From assembly GCA_948144175.1 (NCBI GenBank), contig CANXME010002334.1, positions 62,001 through 126,000 of the forward strand: a stretch of 64,000 bases of DNA, in the 5' to 3' direction. The notes below the pieces were generated by a model that saw only the letters and a program-made list of their open reading frames with translations, was not told where the DNA came from and did no database searches. Of the stretch, positions 43,484 to 54,873 are shown piece by piece. The first letter of the stretch is position 1. Every line of letters starts with the position of its first letter. Both the position numbers and the translations under genes were made by a program. Origin of the DNA: Closterium sp. NIES-65. Lineage: Eukaryota > Streptophyta > Zygnematophyceae > Desmidiales > Closteriaceae.

Positions 43484-44965
43484 CTACTTCCCCTCGTGAT
43501 CGCCATCCCCCGCGTCATCCCCATCCCCACTATCATCTCCGTTCCCCCCATTATCCCCATTCCCGCCATTATCCCCATTCCCCTGGTCCCCATTTCCTCC
43601 ATCTCCCCCGTCCCCCCCGCCCTCCCCCCCCTGCAGGGTGACTTTGAAGACAAAGGTGCCCCAGTTGCTCCACTCGGTGCGCGGTTGCCCCGCCACATAC
43701 TGCACTGCCGCCCACGCGTTTCCCTCCTCGTCCATCGTTGCCGACATGTAGTCGCCGTACCGCATCTTTGCAGTCTCATGCCCTGGAAGGGGGGAAGGAG
43801 GGTGGGGGTTGGCAGGGATTTGACTCAAGCGTAGCCGACTTGTAGCATTATGGCAACTCACCAGAGTAGTCATCGAGAGGCGCTTTCCCCGCGCCAACAA
43901 CGTTGATGCGGCCGACATCCACATTGGCATTGAGAGTGGCATAGGCAGCTGAGGGGTAGAAGGAACGCCCTGCCAGCGATGCTGCCATGATGCCCACGCC
44001 TTGCCTGGGGAGGGCCAAGGGAGAGAGAGAGAAAGGCAGGTGAAGGGAAGGAGATGGGGTTGTGTGATGGCCTTACCATGCGTGGATGGGGGCGTGAGTG
44101 GATGGCGGGAGGGCGGGTGTGTTGGTGGAATGAAGATGGGCAAAATGCTGCTGTAAATCTCTTGATGTGCTTAAAAGGGTGCTCTTGAGCACCAAACAGC
44201 ATGGTGCATGTCAAGTGCTCGTGCATATTATCCTGTTGAGGGGGAAACGCATGAAGATTGAACCTAAGAGGGTAGATTCTCCCCACACCCTTCCCCTTTT
44301 GCCGTCCACCCCCACACCCTCCCCCGCCATCCACCCCCTCCTCCCCTCTCTCCCACCTGTTGAGAGCGATGGTTGGTTGAATGAGGCTGTTCCCTCCGCC
44401 CACCCCCACCACTTTGAACCGCTCCAAAAACACCCGAACGGCCTCCACTTGCGCTTGAGCCTCAAGGACAAGCGAAGCCTCGCCACCACAGCAGAAGCAC
44501 TCATGTCCTTGCCAAAGGCATAAAGCTCACCCACATGTGCCTGCTCTTTGGGAAGACCACAACTGCACGGACACTAAAAAGTGTGGGGCTGATGGCATGG
44601 ATGGTGGAGTGGAGTCTCCAAGCAGTTGGCACGGGCCCGTTCTTTTGCTGAACATCATCCATTTTGAAGAACGGTGGAGTGGTGACGGCCGCACAGTGAG
44701 GCTCCACCAAGCTCTCCGCTTCAGGGGTCCCCAGAGCACTTGTACCCGTTATAGCAAAGGCTCCCATTGTGGTGAAGTTTTGTACAAATTGCAGTTCCTG
44801 TGGGGTATGGGGGGTGGGGTTGACCCCGGACCAGCCGAAATACATGGTGCCGCCGTGGCGGTAGGCGTAGTCCCCATCAGCAGCAACCTTCTGAGGGAAA
44901 ATGGTGACGGCTGAAGGCGGATGATTGGGGCACGGCGAAGCGAAGAACGGTTGTGTTCTGAGCGC
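43484..44965 (-). pseudogene. Partial copy of the secreted-protein gene (last exons only)
   Basis: Exons 44500-44900, 44355-44540, 43862-44004 and 43484-43782 match the last exons of the 35182-40720 gene: DYAYRHGGTMYFGWSGVNPT, FTTMGAFAITGTSALG, RSFYPSAAYATLNANVDVGR, YGDYMSATMDEEGNAWAAVQ and the tail ending DHEGK. The upstream two thirds, including the signal peptide, are absent. Relative to the parent, exon 44355-44540 has a 4-nt and a 1-nt deletion that break the frame. The final two exons are clean, so the copy is young or part of a chimeric transcript with the F-box/WD40 gene upstream. Confidence 0.75.
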
Positions 44966-47900
44966 ATCGAAACGCACCACCCTTGAACTCGATGGCGCAA
45001 TACTTGCAAACGCGGACAGCCCCGACGGTGTCAGGGCAGATGGGAACCTTGAAATGGTTGAAAACGAAAAACATGCTAAGAGTATTGTGGAACATAGGAT
45101 GAAACGCCGTTAGATGTAACGCGGTGGGATGTAACCGTGTGATCAGGCCATTTGATGCCAGTCCAGAGGGCAACGAGTCCATCAGCTCGCAGCACGACAG
45201 CAGTGGCAGAGTAAGGGGCGATGCAGGGCTGCTGGGAGTCCAGATGGAGAATGTCGGTGAATGGGGGACAGGCCTGGAGGAACAGGGGGGAGAAGGATGG
45301 GGGGAAGGGGGGAGGGGGCTGCTGGGAGCTGCTGGGAGTCCAGGTGGAGAATCTCGGTGAATGGGGGATGGGCCTGCAGGAGGGAAGGGAACAATGTGGG
45401 GGTGCAAGCAAGAACTGCGAGTAAGAGAGCGGTGACAGAGGAGGAGGGGGTGATGCAGGGCTGCTGGGAGTCCGTTTAGAGTATCTCGGTGAATGGGGGA
45501 TGAGCCTGGCCTGGAGGAGGGAAGGGAACAATGCAATGCGGGAGTAAAGAAAAGGAAGATGGATGCTGCGAGGTGTTTTTGAGAATTCTCAAAAACTCCC
45601 TGCAACGTCAGGGAAGGAAGATGGATGCTGCGAGGCAAAGTGAACAAGCCCTGTGAATGGAGGTCGCACCTGGGGGGGGAGGGAGCACTTGTTGGGGGGA
45701 GAACACACCTGTTGGGGAGGGGGCGCACCTGTTCGGGGGAGGGCGCATCTGTGGCAGGGAGGGCGCAGGTAGGGGGGCAGGGCACACCTGTTAGGGGAGG
45801 ATACGCACGTGAGGGAGGAGGGTGCATGTGGGAGAGCAGGAGTGTAGGGCGCACCTGGGAGTGTGGGAGTGTAGGGCGCACCTGGGAGAGTAGGGCGCAC
45901 CTGGGAGAGTAGGGCGCACCTGGGAGTGTAGGGCGCACCTGGGAGTGTAGGGCGCACCTGGGAGTGTAGGGCGCACCTGGGAGAGCAGGGCAGCGACAGC
46001 AGAAGCATCCACGTCCCACAGGCGCGCGAAGACTCCAGGGAAGCCACCTTGTACGGTCTGTGGGGAGGTGAGAGTGGGGGAGGTGAGAGTGGGGGAGGTG
46101 AGAGTGGGGGATGTGCAGAAAACTGTTGAACATCATACATGAACAGTAATTATGCATTGAACATTAGGTATGAACATTATATGAGAACGATAAGAGTGTA
46201 CAGTAGGCACATACAGTGATGCAAAAAATCCGTTCGTTAAGGGAGGATTCCAAAACCCGCTCCCACTGGCTGATGATTAAGGAAATCGACGGCTCTCAAA
46301 TGCTACCTCCTCTTCTCTTCAACCCTCTGCCTCCTCCCTTCACTCCTCCACTTCCTCCACTTCCTCCACTTCCTCCACTTCCTCCACTTCCTCCACTTCC
46401 TCCACTTCCTCCACTTCCTCCACTTCCTCCACTTCCTCCACTTCCTCCACTTCCTCCACTTCCTCCACTTCCTCCACTTCCTCCTCCTCCCTGTCCCGCC
46501 ATTCCTCCCCTCGTTGCACCTTTATCCCTACTCCCTGCCGCCCCATCCTGTCCTCCTCCACTCTCAAAGTTATAAAGGAGGATATCCTCAAAAGTAGACC
46601 CAATCAGAAGCCGCCAATTGTACCGCTCCGAGTGGCTGAAAGCGACATCTGTGACAGTTTCAAATTTCACTAAACGGGGTTAAACATCCACTAGGGTGTG
46701 ACTGGAGCGAAGGTGCTGCAAACGAATGATGCAATGGCGGGGACATTCTCCTCCCATGCCAGATGCTCCCTCAGCCTCGTGCAACAAGTCAGCCTCCGCC
46801 TGAAGAAACTCCTCTGAGCGCTCTTCCCTAATTGCTACACTGGATGCAACACCAGTAGCAGCAGCAGCATTAGGTGCGGCGCCCTGGTGCTGCTGGTCTG
46901 TGCGCGGCCACACAGGAATGCTCCCCATGACCACCAAGGTCGTGTCACTAGCAGAGAGGATTGATGCTATGGGGGGGTGGAAGTGAGGCATGGATGCAGC
47001 AACAACCCCTGTCTGGGGATCGAAGGCTAAAGCCTGATTGTATACACACTCCAGCTTGGCCTGTGCTTGGGCATGCGTTGGTGACTGCTTTGACTGTGTT
47101 GACTGCGTTGACTGCGATGAATGCATTGAATTCTGCTGAATATAAAAGACGAACAGCCAGCAGAGCCCAAGTCCCACAGGCGCATGCTGTAAGATGAGAA
47201 TATGTCTGTGCCCCCATCCCGCCCCTCCACCAGCAAATACCGAGGCCGAGGGCATGGCGTCTCTCCCTTGCACGTGCGACGCTCGGTAACAGCCCCACCC
47301 TCCCACCACTCCCGTGGCCCTCGCTTGCCTTTCCGCGGCCTCCACCGCACCTGCTCCCCCTCTCCCTTCTCGCCCTCCCCTCCCTCCCCTCCCGCTCCTC
47401 CCTCTCCTCCCTCCGTGTTCCCCTCGCCCCTTCCCACCCTCTCCAGGTCCTGCCACAGCTGCTGCTCGCCCATCGCCCCCTGCACGAACCAGAGCGAGCA
47501 CCAGGGGGCTGCACAAGGCACGATGGCAACGCACGTCCCTCCGAATCCTCGGCGCTCTGAAGTGCTTCCTGCTAGCAGTGCCTCAGCTGAACCTTCTTGC
47601 ACCACTTGGAACCCTGCTGGTACCACTTCCAACCCTGCTGGTACCACTTCCGACCCTGCTGGTACCACTTCCGACCCTGCTGGTACCACTTCCGACCCTG
47701 CTGGTACCACTTCCGACCCTGCTTCTCTTACATTTGCCCCTGCTCGTAGCGCTTGTGGCGTTGAGCTACCATCCCCCCTTGTGGGCCAGCGGGGCAGGCT
47801 CCACACGCACACCGATCCGTCCTCTGCCGCACTCGCCACCAGCCTCCACCCATCCTCGTTACAAGCACACCAGATATCCTCGTTACAAGCACACCAGCGA

Positions 47901-48765
47901 TCCTCGTTACAAGCATCTGCAGTGACAGCTCGAGAACATGAATCAGGACCCAGGGGGGGGTCCCCCAGGCTCTCAGAGAGAGTGAGGCGGGAGAGTGGGA
48001 GGGGGAGGGGGTGGTGGAGGGAGGCGAGGAGGGAGTGGGAGGGGAGGTGCCACACCTGCAGGTGGCCGTGAGAGGTGCCCAGGAGGAGAAGCGTGTCGTC
48101 CACTTTTATCACTGAAATGGTAACAGGTGGTGCTGCTGGTGCTGCTGGTGCTTCTGCTGCTGGTGCTGCTGCTGTTGCTGCTGCTGCTGTTACTGGTGCC
48201 GATGGTGTTGATGGTGATGCTCCTGCGCTCCCGTTCCCCCCTTCCCCCATGCTTCCCCTCTCCCCCCATGAATCCCCCAAATATCGCACTTACCCACTCT
48301 CCAATTCCTCCCCACCTCCACTCTCTCTCTAAACCTCCTCTCCACACACCGCTCTCACTCACTCCCTCCCTTTCCCCTTCCCCTGCCCCTTCCCCCTCCC
48401 CTTTCCCCTCCCGCACTTCCCCTCCTTTCCCCTCTCCGCGTGGCTGTTCCGCCCTGCTCCAGTGCGCAGCCCTTTCCCCAAACGTCCGCTCAAACACCTT
48501 CCGCCAGAACGCCTCTCCCCCTGCGCCCCCCGCATCCCGCTCCTCCGCCACCACCGCATCCCGCCAGTCCCTGCGCATGGGGGAATCGGCGGAAGGCGGG
48601 GAAGACAGAGAAGAGGCGGAAGCGGGAATCGCGGGCAGGGGCGGTGAATTGAGCAAGGGGGCCTCGGGGAGGGAGCAAGTGGGGGTAGGGCAGGAACGAG
48701 AGGCGGAAGCGGAGGGTAGAGGGAAAAAATCGCGCCTACGGGGAGCATGTGGGGAAAAATCCGCC

Positions 48766-48803
<38 letters not shown>

Positions 48804-49017
48804 GGAGGACGGGAGGGGGGAGTGGGGAGGAGCAGGGGAGAGGGCGGGGGAGGTGGGCGCACCTGCACGTGAGCATGGCGCAGATTATTCCGCCAGGCCC
48901 TTCAGCTGGTAGGCGTTGGAATATTTCCAGAAGAATGGATCGCGGAAGTTTCGTAGCCTGATGAGACAAAGCGGAATCACTTATCGCCTCGTCTGGAGGC
49001 CCTTCGGTAACCGCCAT
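44877..49017 (-). CDS. F-box/WD40-repeat protein (exon model approximate)
   Basis: Exon 1 (48863-49017) starts MAVTEGPP and carries the F-box core LPRSILLEIFQRLPAE...CAMLTC. Exon 2 (about 48296-48600) continues with WRDAVVAEERD and FWRKVFERTFGERAAHWSR, the usual 'LW...F...FG' segment after an F-box. It ends at a gtaagt donor. Exon 3 (about 47170-48112, acceptor TTTCAG) has WD-type strands LLLLGTSHGHLQVWHL and LVASAAEDGSVCVWSL and a GSEVVPA repeat. Further pieces are MRLWDLGS (about 47180), QALAFDPQTGVVAASM, FETVTDVAFSHSERYNW / STFEDILLYNFE (46590-46668), ARLWDVDASAVAALLS (45975-46050), VVLRADGLVALWTGIKW (about 45140-45215) and VPICPDTVGAVRVCKY (about 44990-45050). F-box proteins are substrate receptors of SCF ubiquitin ligases. 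Frame jumps near 47150 and 46675 are unresolved. The last frame runs into the duplicated block to a stop at 44877. Confidence 0.6.
45218..45510 (-). repeat. Three to four copies of a WD-exon edge
   Basis: The segment gatgcagggctgctgggagtccag...gtgaatggggga recurs at 45220-45265, 45315-45370 and 45450-45500. In the minus frame it carries LHLDSQQPCIAP or decayed versions. The functional copy is adjacent to the ADGLVALW text. Confidence 0.7.
45554..45636. repeat. Perfect palindrome TTTTTGAGAATTCTCAAAAA between 20-bp direct copies
   Basis: Palindrome arms at 45575-45596, 22 bp including the outer G/C. Flanked by ggaagatggatgctgcgagg at 45554-45573 and 45616-45635. Confidence 0.93.
45655..45985. 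repeat. Degenerate minisatellites ending at a WD exon donor
   Basis: Units of 15-18 bp around cacctgggagtgtagggcg reach the donor CAG|gtgcgccc of exon 45975-46050. The repeat unit contains that donor, so it is another donor-derived array. Confidence 0.85.
46325..46490. repeat. 9-bp minisatellite (cttcctcca), about 17 copies
   Basis: Reads GGS, EEV or LPP depending on frame. In the frame of LLYNFESGGG it would give a Gly-Gly-Ser tail to a stop at 46296. Coding status undecided. Confidence 0.9.
47590..47730 (-). repeat. 21-bp in-frame repeat (GSEVVPA), about 6 copies
   Basis: Within the large WD40 exon. In-frame period and open frame on both sides suggest it is translated. A nearby 18-21 bp repeat gives CNEDRWCA three times (47855-47930). 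Confidence 0.85.
48772..48801. repeat. Poly-G tract of about 30 nt
   Basis: Uninterrupted G-run (C-run in the gene's sense) forming part of the pyrimidine tract of F-box gene intron 1. Confidence 0.9.
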
Positions 49018-51964
49018 TTCCGCGCACTTGCCGAGTGGAAGTCGAATTTGCTATCAAGCAGCCAACTCAGACCCGGATTTTGAAATGGGGTGAACAGTTT
49101 GAGAAATATAACACTCTCAGACTCTACCAAATGTACACCGCGAAACGTACCCATACGTTATGCGAATCAATTTCTACTGGGTGTGCTCCATGGTATTCGG
49201 ATAGTTGGGGTCATGCTTGATGACAGCGTCGCAAACACCCATGCGAAGCCTTTGGCGAAATGTGTCTCCAGTCCAGTTCCGCACAGTGCATTGTTTCGCA
49301 CCTGTCTGTTTTCAGACGTTTGGCTTGGCGCCCTCAGTGCTGGTGGAGGGGCCATCAGCAGCAGCTTTGCCTGAACATAAACAAGATTTTGTGATCAAAT
49401 CGGTCAATTATGGTATGGAATCCTAGATACGGGCTGTAGAGCAGGAACCTGCTCCACTTCAATAAGTGGGAGCAATCACTTCCGAGATTGCAGGGCCTGG
49501 TGTAGAAAAAACCTGGGAGATTGGGAGAATTGTTGAGCTCAGCACTAGTTAGGGGGGAATTGTTTTACAAGCCAAGGTGCTCAGGTGATCAAACAACGAG
49601 CTACATTTGTTGACTGCGGAATAACGTGGCAAGATTCTACGCCTGAACGAGCATCTGACATCTCTATGTTTCCCGCACCTGGCAAGATTCTACGCCTGAA
49701 CTCTCGAAATGCTGCTCGCATCAGCCACATTTCTTCTCCACGCGGGGCTACCCACCTTCATATTCCGTACAGTGTTGGTTTTCTACATTGCGCACCGCTT
49801 CTGCACGGTGCTGCTCGGTGCTTGGTTGTCAGAGTGCATTGCTTCTCTCATGCCCACCACCACCGCCCATGCTGTAGGGTAACTTGCTGCCGATTGCTGG
49901 ACTTTTTCATACACCTGATGCCTGTTTGAGCCCCTCCCGGTTGCCTTGTAAAGGGGGTGTATAAGCTGTGACAAGACTTTTCGCTAAGTTTCGTCAATTC
50001 GCAGCTAGCTAAAAAGGATTCGCATGTGCTTGTATACAAGATCTGTTACCATATTTGACTTCAGTCTATTCTGCTTGACTTCGGACTGTTCGTTACTATT
50101 GGTTGATAACCACGCGACGCGCTTGTAATGTAGGTGCATGAGGCTGGGGAAACAACCACGGGTGCATCGTATCCATCCGGCGCAGGGCAAATTCGCGTGC
50201 ATGGGGTGAGCATCAGCTGTACTGATCACCTTCTCGGAAGTCCGCTATGAGTATTGGCCACAGTCGTTCTGAGCATGCCTTTGTAGCACTGTTCACCCCC
50301 ACATATTCAACACCAATAGGTCGGTCGGTCCACTCCACTCCACATCACCACAAACACCATAGTCCTACAAAATAGAAGGCTATGGTGTAACGACACCGCA
50401 AACATGGGGTTTCTGTGCTGGAGTGTCGTTACACTCTGGCTGGTAGCTAAGACCAATCCAGCATTGCCACGACGATGAGTTACCACATCAGCTTGCAGCA
50501 TCTTGAAGATTCTGTGTTGGAGCATCAGTGGCCGGCCAGGGCGTCAGTAGTGGGCCCTACTAGGCGACGAAAGCGGCCAAAGAAAGCTGCTTCCTCCGCG
50601 ACGAAAGGCGTTAAGACGACCCCTCGCTTTTGTCGGCGCCAGCCTGGCAGTCGCAAGGGCGTGTGCGAGGAAGCGGTTCGCGCAAGGACAAATTAAGAGC
50701 AGAATTTTTGTTCATTCGCACGACGGGTGTTTGTCGGTCTTGTCTTGTTTCCTTGCTTGCAACATACAAATGTTCTCGTTTATAGTCCGACGGATCAACA
50801 TCGCCGCGCGCGGACTATGTGGCAAAACCTTCGAACCCCAGGCAGAACGCGATACTTTTAGTCCCGTTCAGGAAAATTGCATGAAGAGTGGTTGTTTTGC
50901 TACTAGTTTCTGGAGTTTGGCATTTACGTAGATTTGGACTGCGCTTGCTTCAACTTCCAGTCGCACGGTTTTCCACGCTGATCAATGTCGCATGACTAAC
51001 GGTTAAAAATAAAAATAAAAAAATGAGCCATGGTTTGGGGGTCGAATAGTAACCCAAAACTTATTTTCTACCCAGTAAGCGAGATAAACTAGAGAAGTAT
51101 TCGCGGTCTAGAGAAACAATTACCTACAATTTAGAAGTTAAATATCGAATCGATGATCCCTTCTTCGTTGTTTTCCATTCATGTTGGGCTGGTTTGATCT
51201 GGAGCCTATGATTGGCTGCGGAGCTGATTCGTGCAATGATTCGGTCAAGCTGCCAAATTTCCCGCCAAAAACGGGACTTTAGGGGTCGGGCCAACCCTAG
51301 GCGATATCGGAAAATTCTTCTCAGGGGGGAAAAGGGACTCTCTCAGCGAGGGCCTCTAACCCGGAACATCTGTACTGAACCAACGACAAACCTCTCCTTA
51401 CATCGTCTCGCGTGCGTCGATGGACGCGCGTGACGCGGAGGACGAGTGGTGGTTTGAACTTGTACTGTAGTCCTCGCGACAAGCTCTCATCCCAGCCGCT
51501 CCTTCCCCGACAAGCCGCGAAAACCGAGGGTACAGAGTCTCTCTGTTACCTTCAGGGGCCTCGAAATCAGAAGGCGGTGCCAGCAATGCATCATCGTCGA
51601 AGCACACTCAACGGTCGCGTCGCGAACCGACTCTACATCATGGGGACGGACGGCGTCATGCTGCTGGCCAGAAAGTAGCGCATTTCAAGTTTCAACGTCC
51701 CGATGTCCGATAAGCGTTCAGCCCGCACTTGCTGCTCGTGAGCTTCATTTTACATCGCAATCCAGCCTCTGGATTTGGCTGCATAATCACCACTTTCGTA
51801 GCAGCTTCAACATTGATGAGAAAAGCAAAATTGCGGTGTGTCAAGGGCCTCAACACGTCACGATGACAGCTTTACAAGCGAGGAAGGCGGGGTGAGAGGA
51901 GAGATGAATTTCGCTGCTGTTCAAGTATCACTGGAGCTCGCAATAGAGGTCAAGGTTCTTGCTC
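49018..51964. other. Divergent intergenic region, no gene recognised
   Basis: 2.9 kb between the F-box/WD40 and bHLH starts. There is a duplicated ggcaagattctacgcctgaac (49629, 49679). A 12-bp inverted repeat, gtgtaacgacac (50386-50397) with gtgtcgttacac (50423-50434), lies beside accatag/ctatggt arms (50357, 50380). ORFs at 50475-50696 (Arg/Lys-rich, 73 aa) and 51410-51678 have no recognisable family. Confidence 0.6.
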
Positions 51965-54457
51965 ATGGCCGCTATAACAAATTCCACTACTAGTAGTACC
52001 AAGCATCTATCTTTCCCCCCGCTGTTGCCGCATGTTCTTGTCGAAGCTGCTGCCAGCACAATGGGTTCGGATAGTGATTCTCTGGCCAAGGAGGAACTCG
52101 CTGCTGCAGAAAAATCCAAAAACGCGTCAGGTCGTTTCGCCATGGCTGCGAATATCTTAGACGGAATTAGCGGAGGATTTCGCAGTTCACAGCAATTTTC
52201 CACGAGGCCGTCGCACACGGGTTCCCGAGAAAGACAGGAAATGCGTCCCAGATGGGGCTCGATAGGTTTAGGAGCGCGAGGTTGCGAAGATCCAGCTTCC
52301 ACTGGTAGTCCGGCGAGGGATAATCGCTATGCCGCGGTTTGCGCCGATGAAAGAGGCTCGTCTAGCGCCGCCGGATTTGGACGTCAAGGAACAATAAGGT
52401 CGTCAATGACCGACGAACTGAAGACGGTAACGGACGAGCTGAACGCAATCCTGCAATCAGCTCCAGACCGACGTGACCTCATGGATAAAGCGGGTCTGCG
52501 AAGCGCGGCGGAAGTCGCGGGCTGTTTCGGCGACGGCAATCGGGAGCTGGTAACCAAGCAGTCGCAAGAACAAATGTTGCACCAGCAGCAGCAGAAGCAG
52601 CAGCAGCAGCACAAGCACGAGCAGATTGGCGATCTGGCGAAACGCTACCACCAGCTTGGTAACTCGTACCCAAAGGCTCAGCTGCTGGAAACCCGCCCTC
52701 TGCTCGTGCGAACGCTGGCGAAGCACAACCGGGAAGATGATATCAGGGGCAGTAACACTGAGATGAGCAAAAGGACGAAATGGAGTTCATCGGACGGTGG
52801 AAAAGGTGCAGATTGGGTTCGTTGGTCCAAAGTTTCAAATGACACAAATGTACAGCAGCCAGAGCTATGGATGAGGCAGCCAATACCGCGGACGAGTCCA
52901 AACCCAAAGCCAAGCCAGCAGATGGAGCAGCCAAAAGTGCTCCCACGGCCGAACCAGCTTGTGCCTGCACTTCTGGTGCAACTACCCAGTAACGAGGATA
53001 ATTTGTACAGTGCAACTACAAGACCGCTTGATTCTTTGCAGCCAGATACAGTGAAGTTGGAAGGGGCGGGGGGAGGAACAAATGGATTGCTAAGCCAAGC
53101 ACAAATACAGCAGGTGCTGCTGGCCGCATTGATGGACGAAACTCCCTTGCCTCTGCCGGACAATGAAGCCGGCACCTTTTTCCCCGACTCTTGTCGTCAG
53201 GGTTCCGTCACTCTCGCTGCTCGTCCACCGCCTCCTGCTGCGAGAACTACTGCGTTTGTTCCTGGTCCCTTTTTTGCCAGACATGGCAATGGCGATGCCA
53301 TTGGTCCGGTTACAAGTGTCGCTGGCGCTGCTGCTGCTGCTGGTGCTACTTTTGGTAAACCGAGACTCCCTGTTTCTGCAGCAATATTACCGGCTGCTTT
53401 TCCAGCTGATTGCTCCGATGTCGCCGGTGCGAGCACAGGTGGTGGTGCTACACGTACGCATGTTGCTTCTGCTACAAGCATGGATGTTCCTGCTACAAGC
53501 ATGGGGGCTGCTGCTACAACCATGGGTGGTGCTGCTACAAGCACGCATGTTGCTTCTACAAGCAAGGGTGGCGCTGCTACAAGCTCGCCCGTGGCTGCTG
53601 CCAGCACAGGACTCCCAGGAGGACACACAACCGCAGTGGGGAATGCTGATAGGAGGTTGCTGCATGCGACATCTCGAACCACAGAATCCAAGTCGGGGAG
53701 CGAAAGGAGCGACCGGGAGGGCTTGGGGAATGTGGGGCGGAGGTTGCTGCGTGAGACACAACCGACAGCATCCAAGTCAGGGAGCGAAGGGGCCGACCCG
53801 AGTGCTGCGGGGAGCACAGGCAGGAGGTCGCTGCACCCCCGCGCTGCAAGGGACAGAGAGAGGAGGAGACAGATGGCGTAAGTGGCTGGCTGTGTGTATC
53901 ACCCGCCAAGGGCATGCACTATAATGGGAAGGCATCTCTTTTGTCCCAGGGTTCCTGAAAGGCTCCCCTTGCTACAACCTCATTGGAACCCTTTCCGGCT
54001 TCTCGTCTTCTTCCCGGTTCATATCTGAGTATCTTATGACTCATTTGGTTTTGGTGTTCTGACTTGTCTGGTCCGCATTCCCAATGTGTGTGCTGCAGTG
54101 AGTCGCTTCAATCACTGAGGGCCGTCCTGCCAGCTGGCATCCTCGGGGGGCAGCAAGACTTTGGCTCCATTATCAGCACTGCAGCACAGTATATAAGGAG
54201 CATGGAGGTGAGTACAGCTACGCACAAGTAATCTTATACAAAACAAGTGTAATACGGTAGGGGCAGTGCCTAATGCTCTCATTTTTCCGTGGGTAATCCC
54301 TCGCATGCAACTCATTCCCACATGGTCTTCACGAGGTTGCATTGCTTGCCTTGCCACATTGTGGTTGAAATGATCATCTGTAACTCTGCAGGCACGAGTG
54401 CGAGAACTGGAAGCCAGTGAGATGAACCAGAGCATGCCACCACACGGTCACCTATGA
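51965..54457 (+). CDS. bHLH transcription factor with long low-complexity N-terminus
   Basis: Three exons: 51965-53877, 54099-54207 and 54392-54457. Phases join, for about 695 residues. The bHLH is split over the exons at the C-terminus: basic/helix 1 AARDRERRRQMAESLQSLRAVLP, loop AGILGGQQDFG, helix 2 SIISTAAQYIRSMEARVREL. The ERRRQ basic core is present, but the position normally His (four before Glu) is Ala, so E-box preference may be altered. The N-terminus has a Gln-rich tract (HQQQQKQQQQHKHEQ), Ala/Thr/Ser repeats (ATSMGAAATTMGGAATS) and three copies of GRRLLxxTxxTxSKSGSE just before the basic region. A nuclear DNA-binding regulator by family. The start is the ATG at 51965, the first in the frame. 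Confidence 0.85.
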
Positions 54458-54873
54458 GTTTATGTATGTCACCTTTACTTGTTGTACATAGATATGCATT
54501 GCCATTCATTGTACTGCATATACCATGTATCATATAGTTCCTCCAATATCTGAAGAAGCCAACTGCTGCATTGAATTCTCTTTCCACATTCTGGGCTGTA
54601 TATCGATACCGGCGGAGATACTTGAGATAACGTACCACAGGTGGTGTCTCAGTCAAAGCATACTGGTAGTACATATTTTCCACCAGCCACGTTCAACGTG
54701 CAGAATTGGATATTTATCATGCAACAGCCACCGCCGATTCACTATAATGACACTGCTTGGGCACACGTGCACCGTTTCATTCAAAGTGGATAGTGGGATA
54801 CATTCATGCTGCGTACGCCAATGTTACAGTATGTTGTACGGTAATCAAATTTCTCAGATATGCATGCACCGTC
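54458..54873. other. Convergent 3' flanks
   Basis: 416 bp between the bHLH stop and the ATXR5/6-like stop. AT-rich, with repeated 'ccgtttcattcaaagtgga / ccgtctcactcgaagtgca' (54770 and 54869): the second is the SET gene's last codons, and the first is a decayed echo of them. Confidence 0.6.

Larger units (their letters stand above)
41660..44965. repeat. Segmental duplicate of 34180-36950 (about 2.8 kb plus satellite)
   Basis: Same order and orientation as the secreted-protein locus: flank words at 41665-41725, the cactgccactaccactgctg tract at 41820-41870, then Gly/Asn/Asp tail and the last exons. It lacks the MITE and has gained the 68-bp satellite. The left half is noncoding flank; the gene fragment is listed separately. 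Confidence 0.8.

Noticed and set aside
46216..46575. Proline-rich (LPP) ORF on the plus strand
   Set aside because: A 9-bp repeat antisense to the WD40 gene, where STFEDILLYNFE marks the coding strand.
50475..50696. Small Arg/Lys-rich gene (73 aa)
   Set aside because: No family, no splice context, and composition explained by a local GC-rich patch. Left as intergenic.
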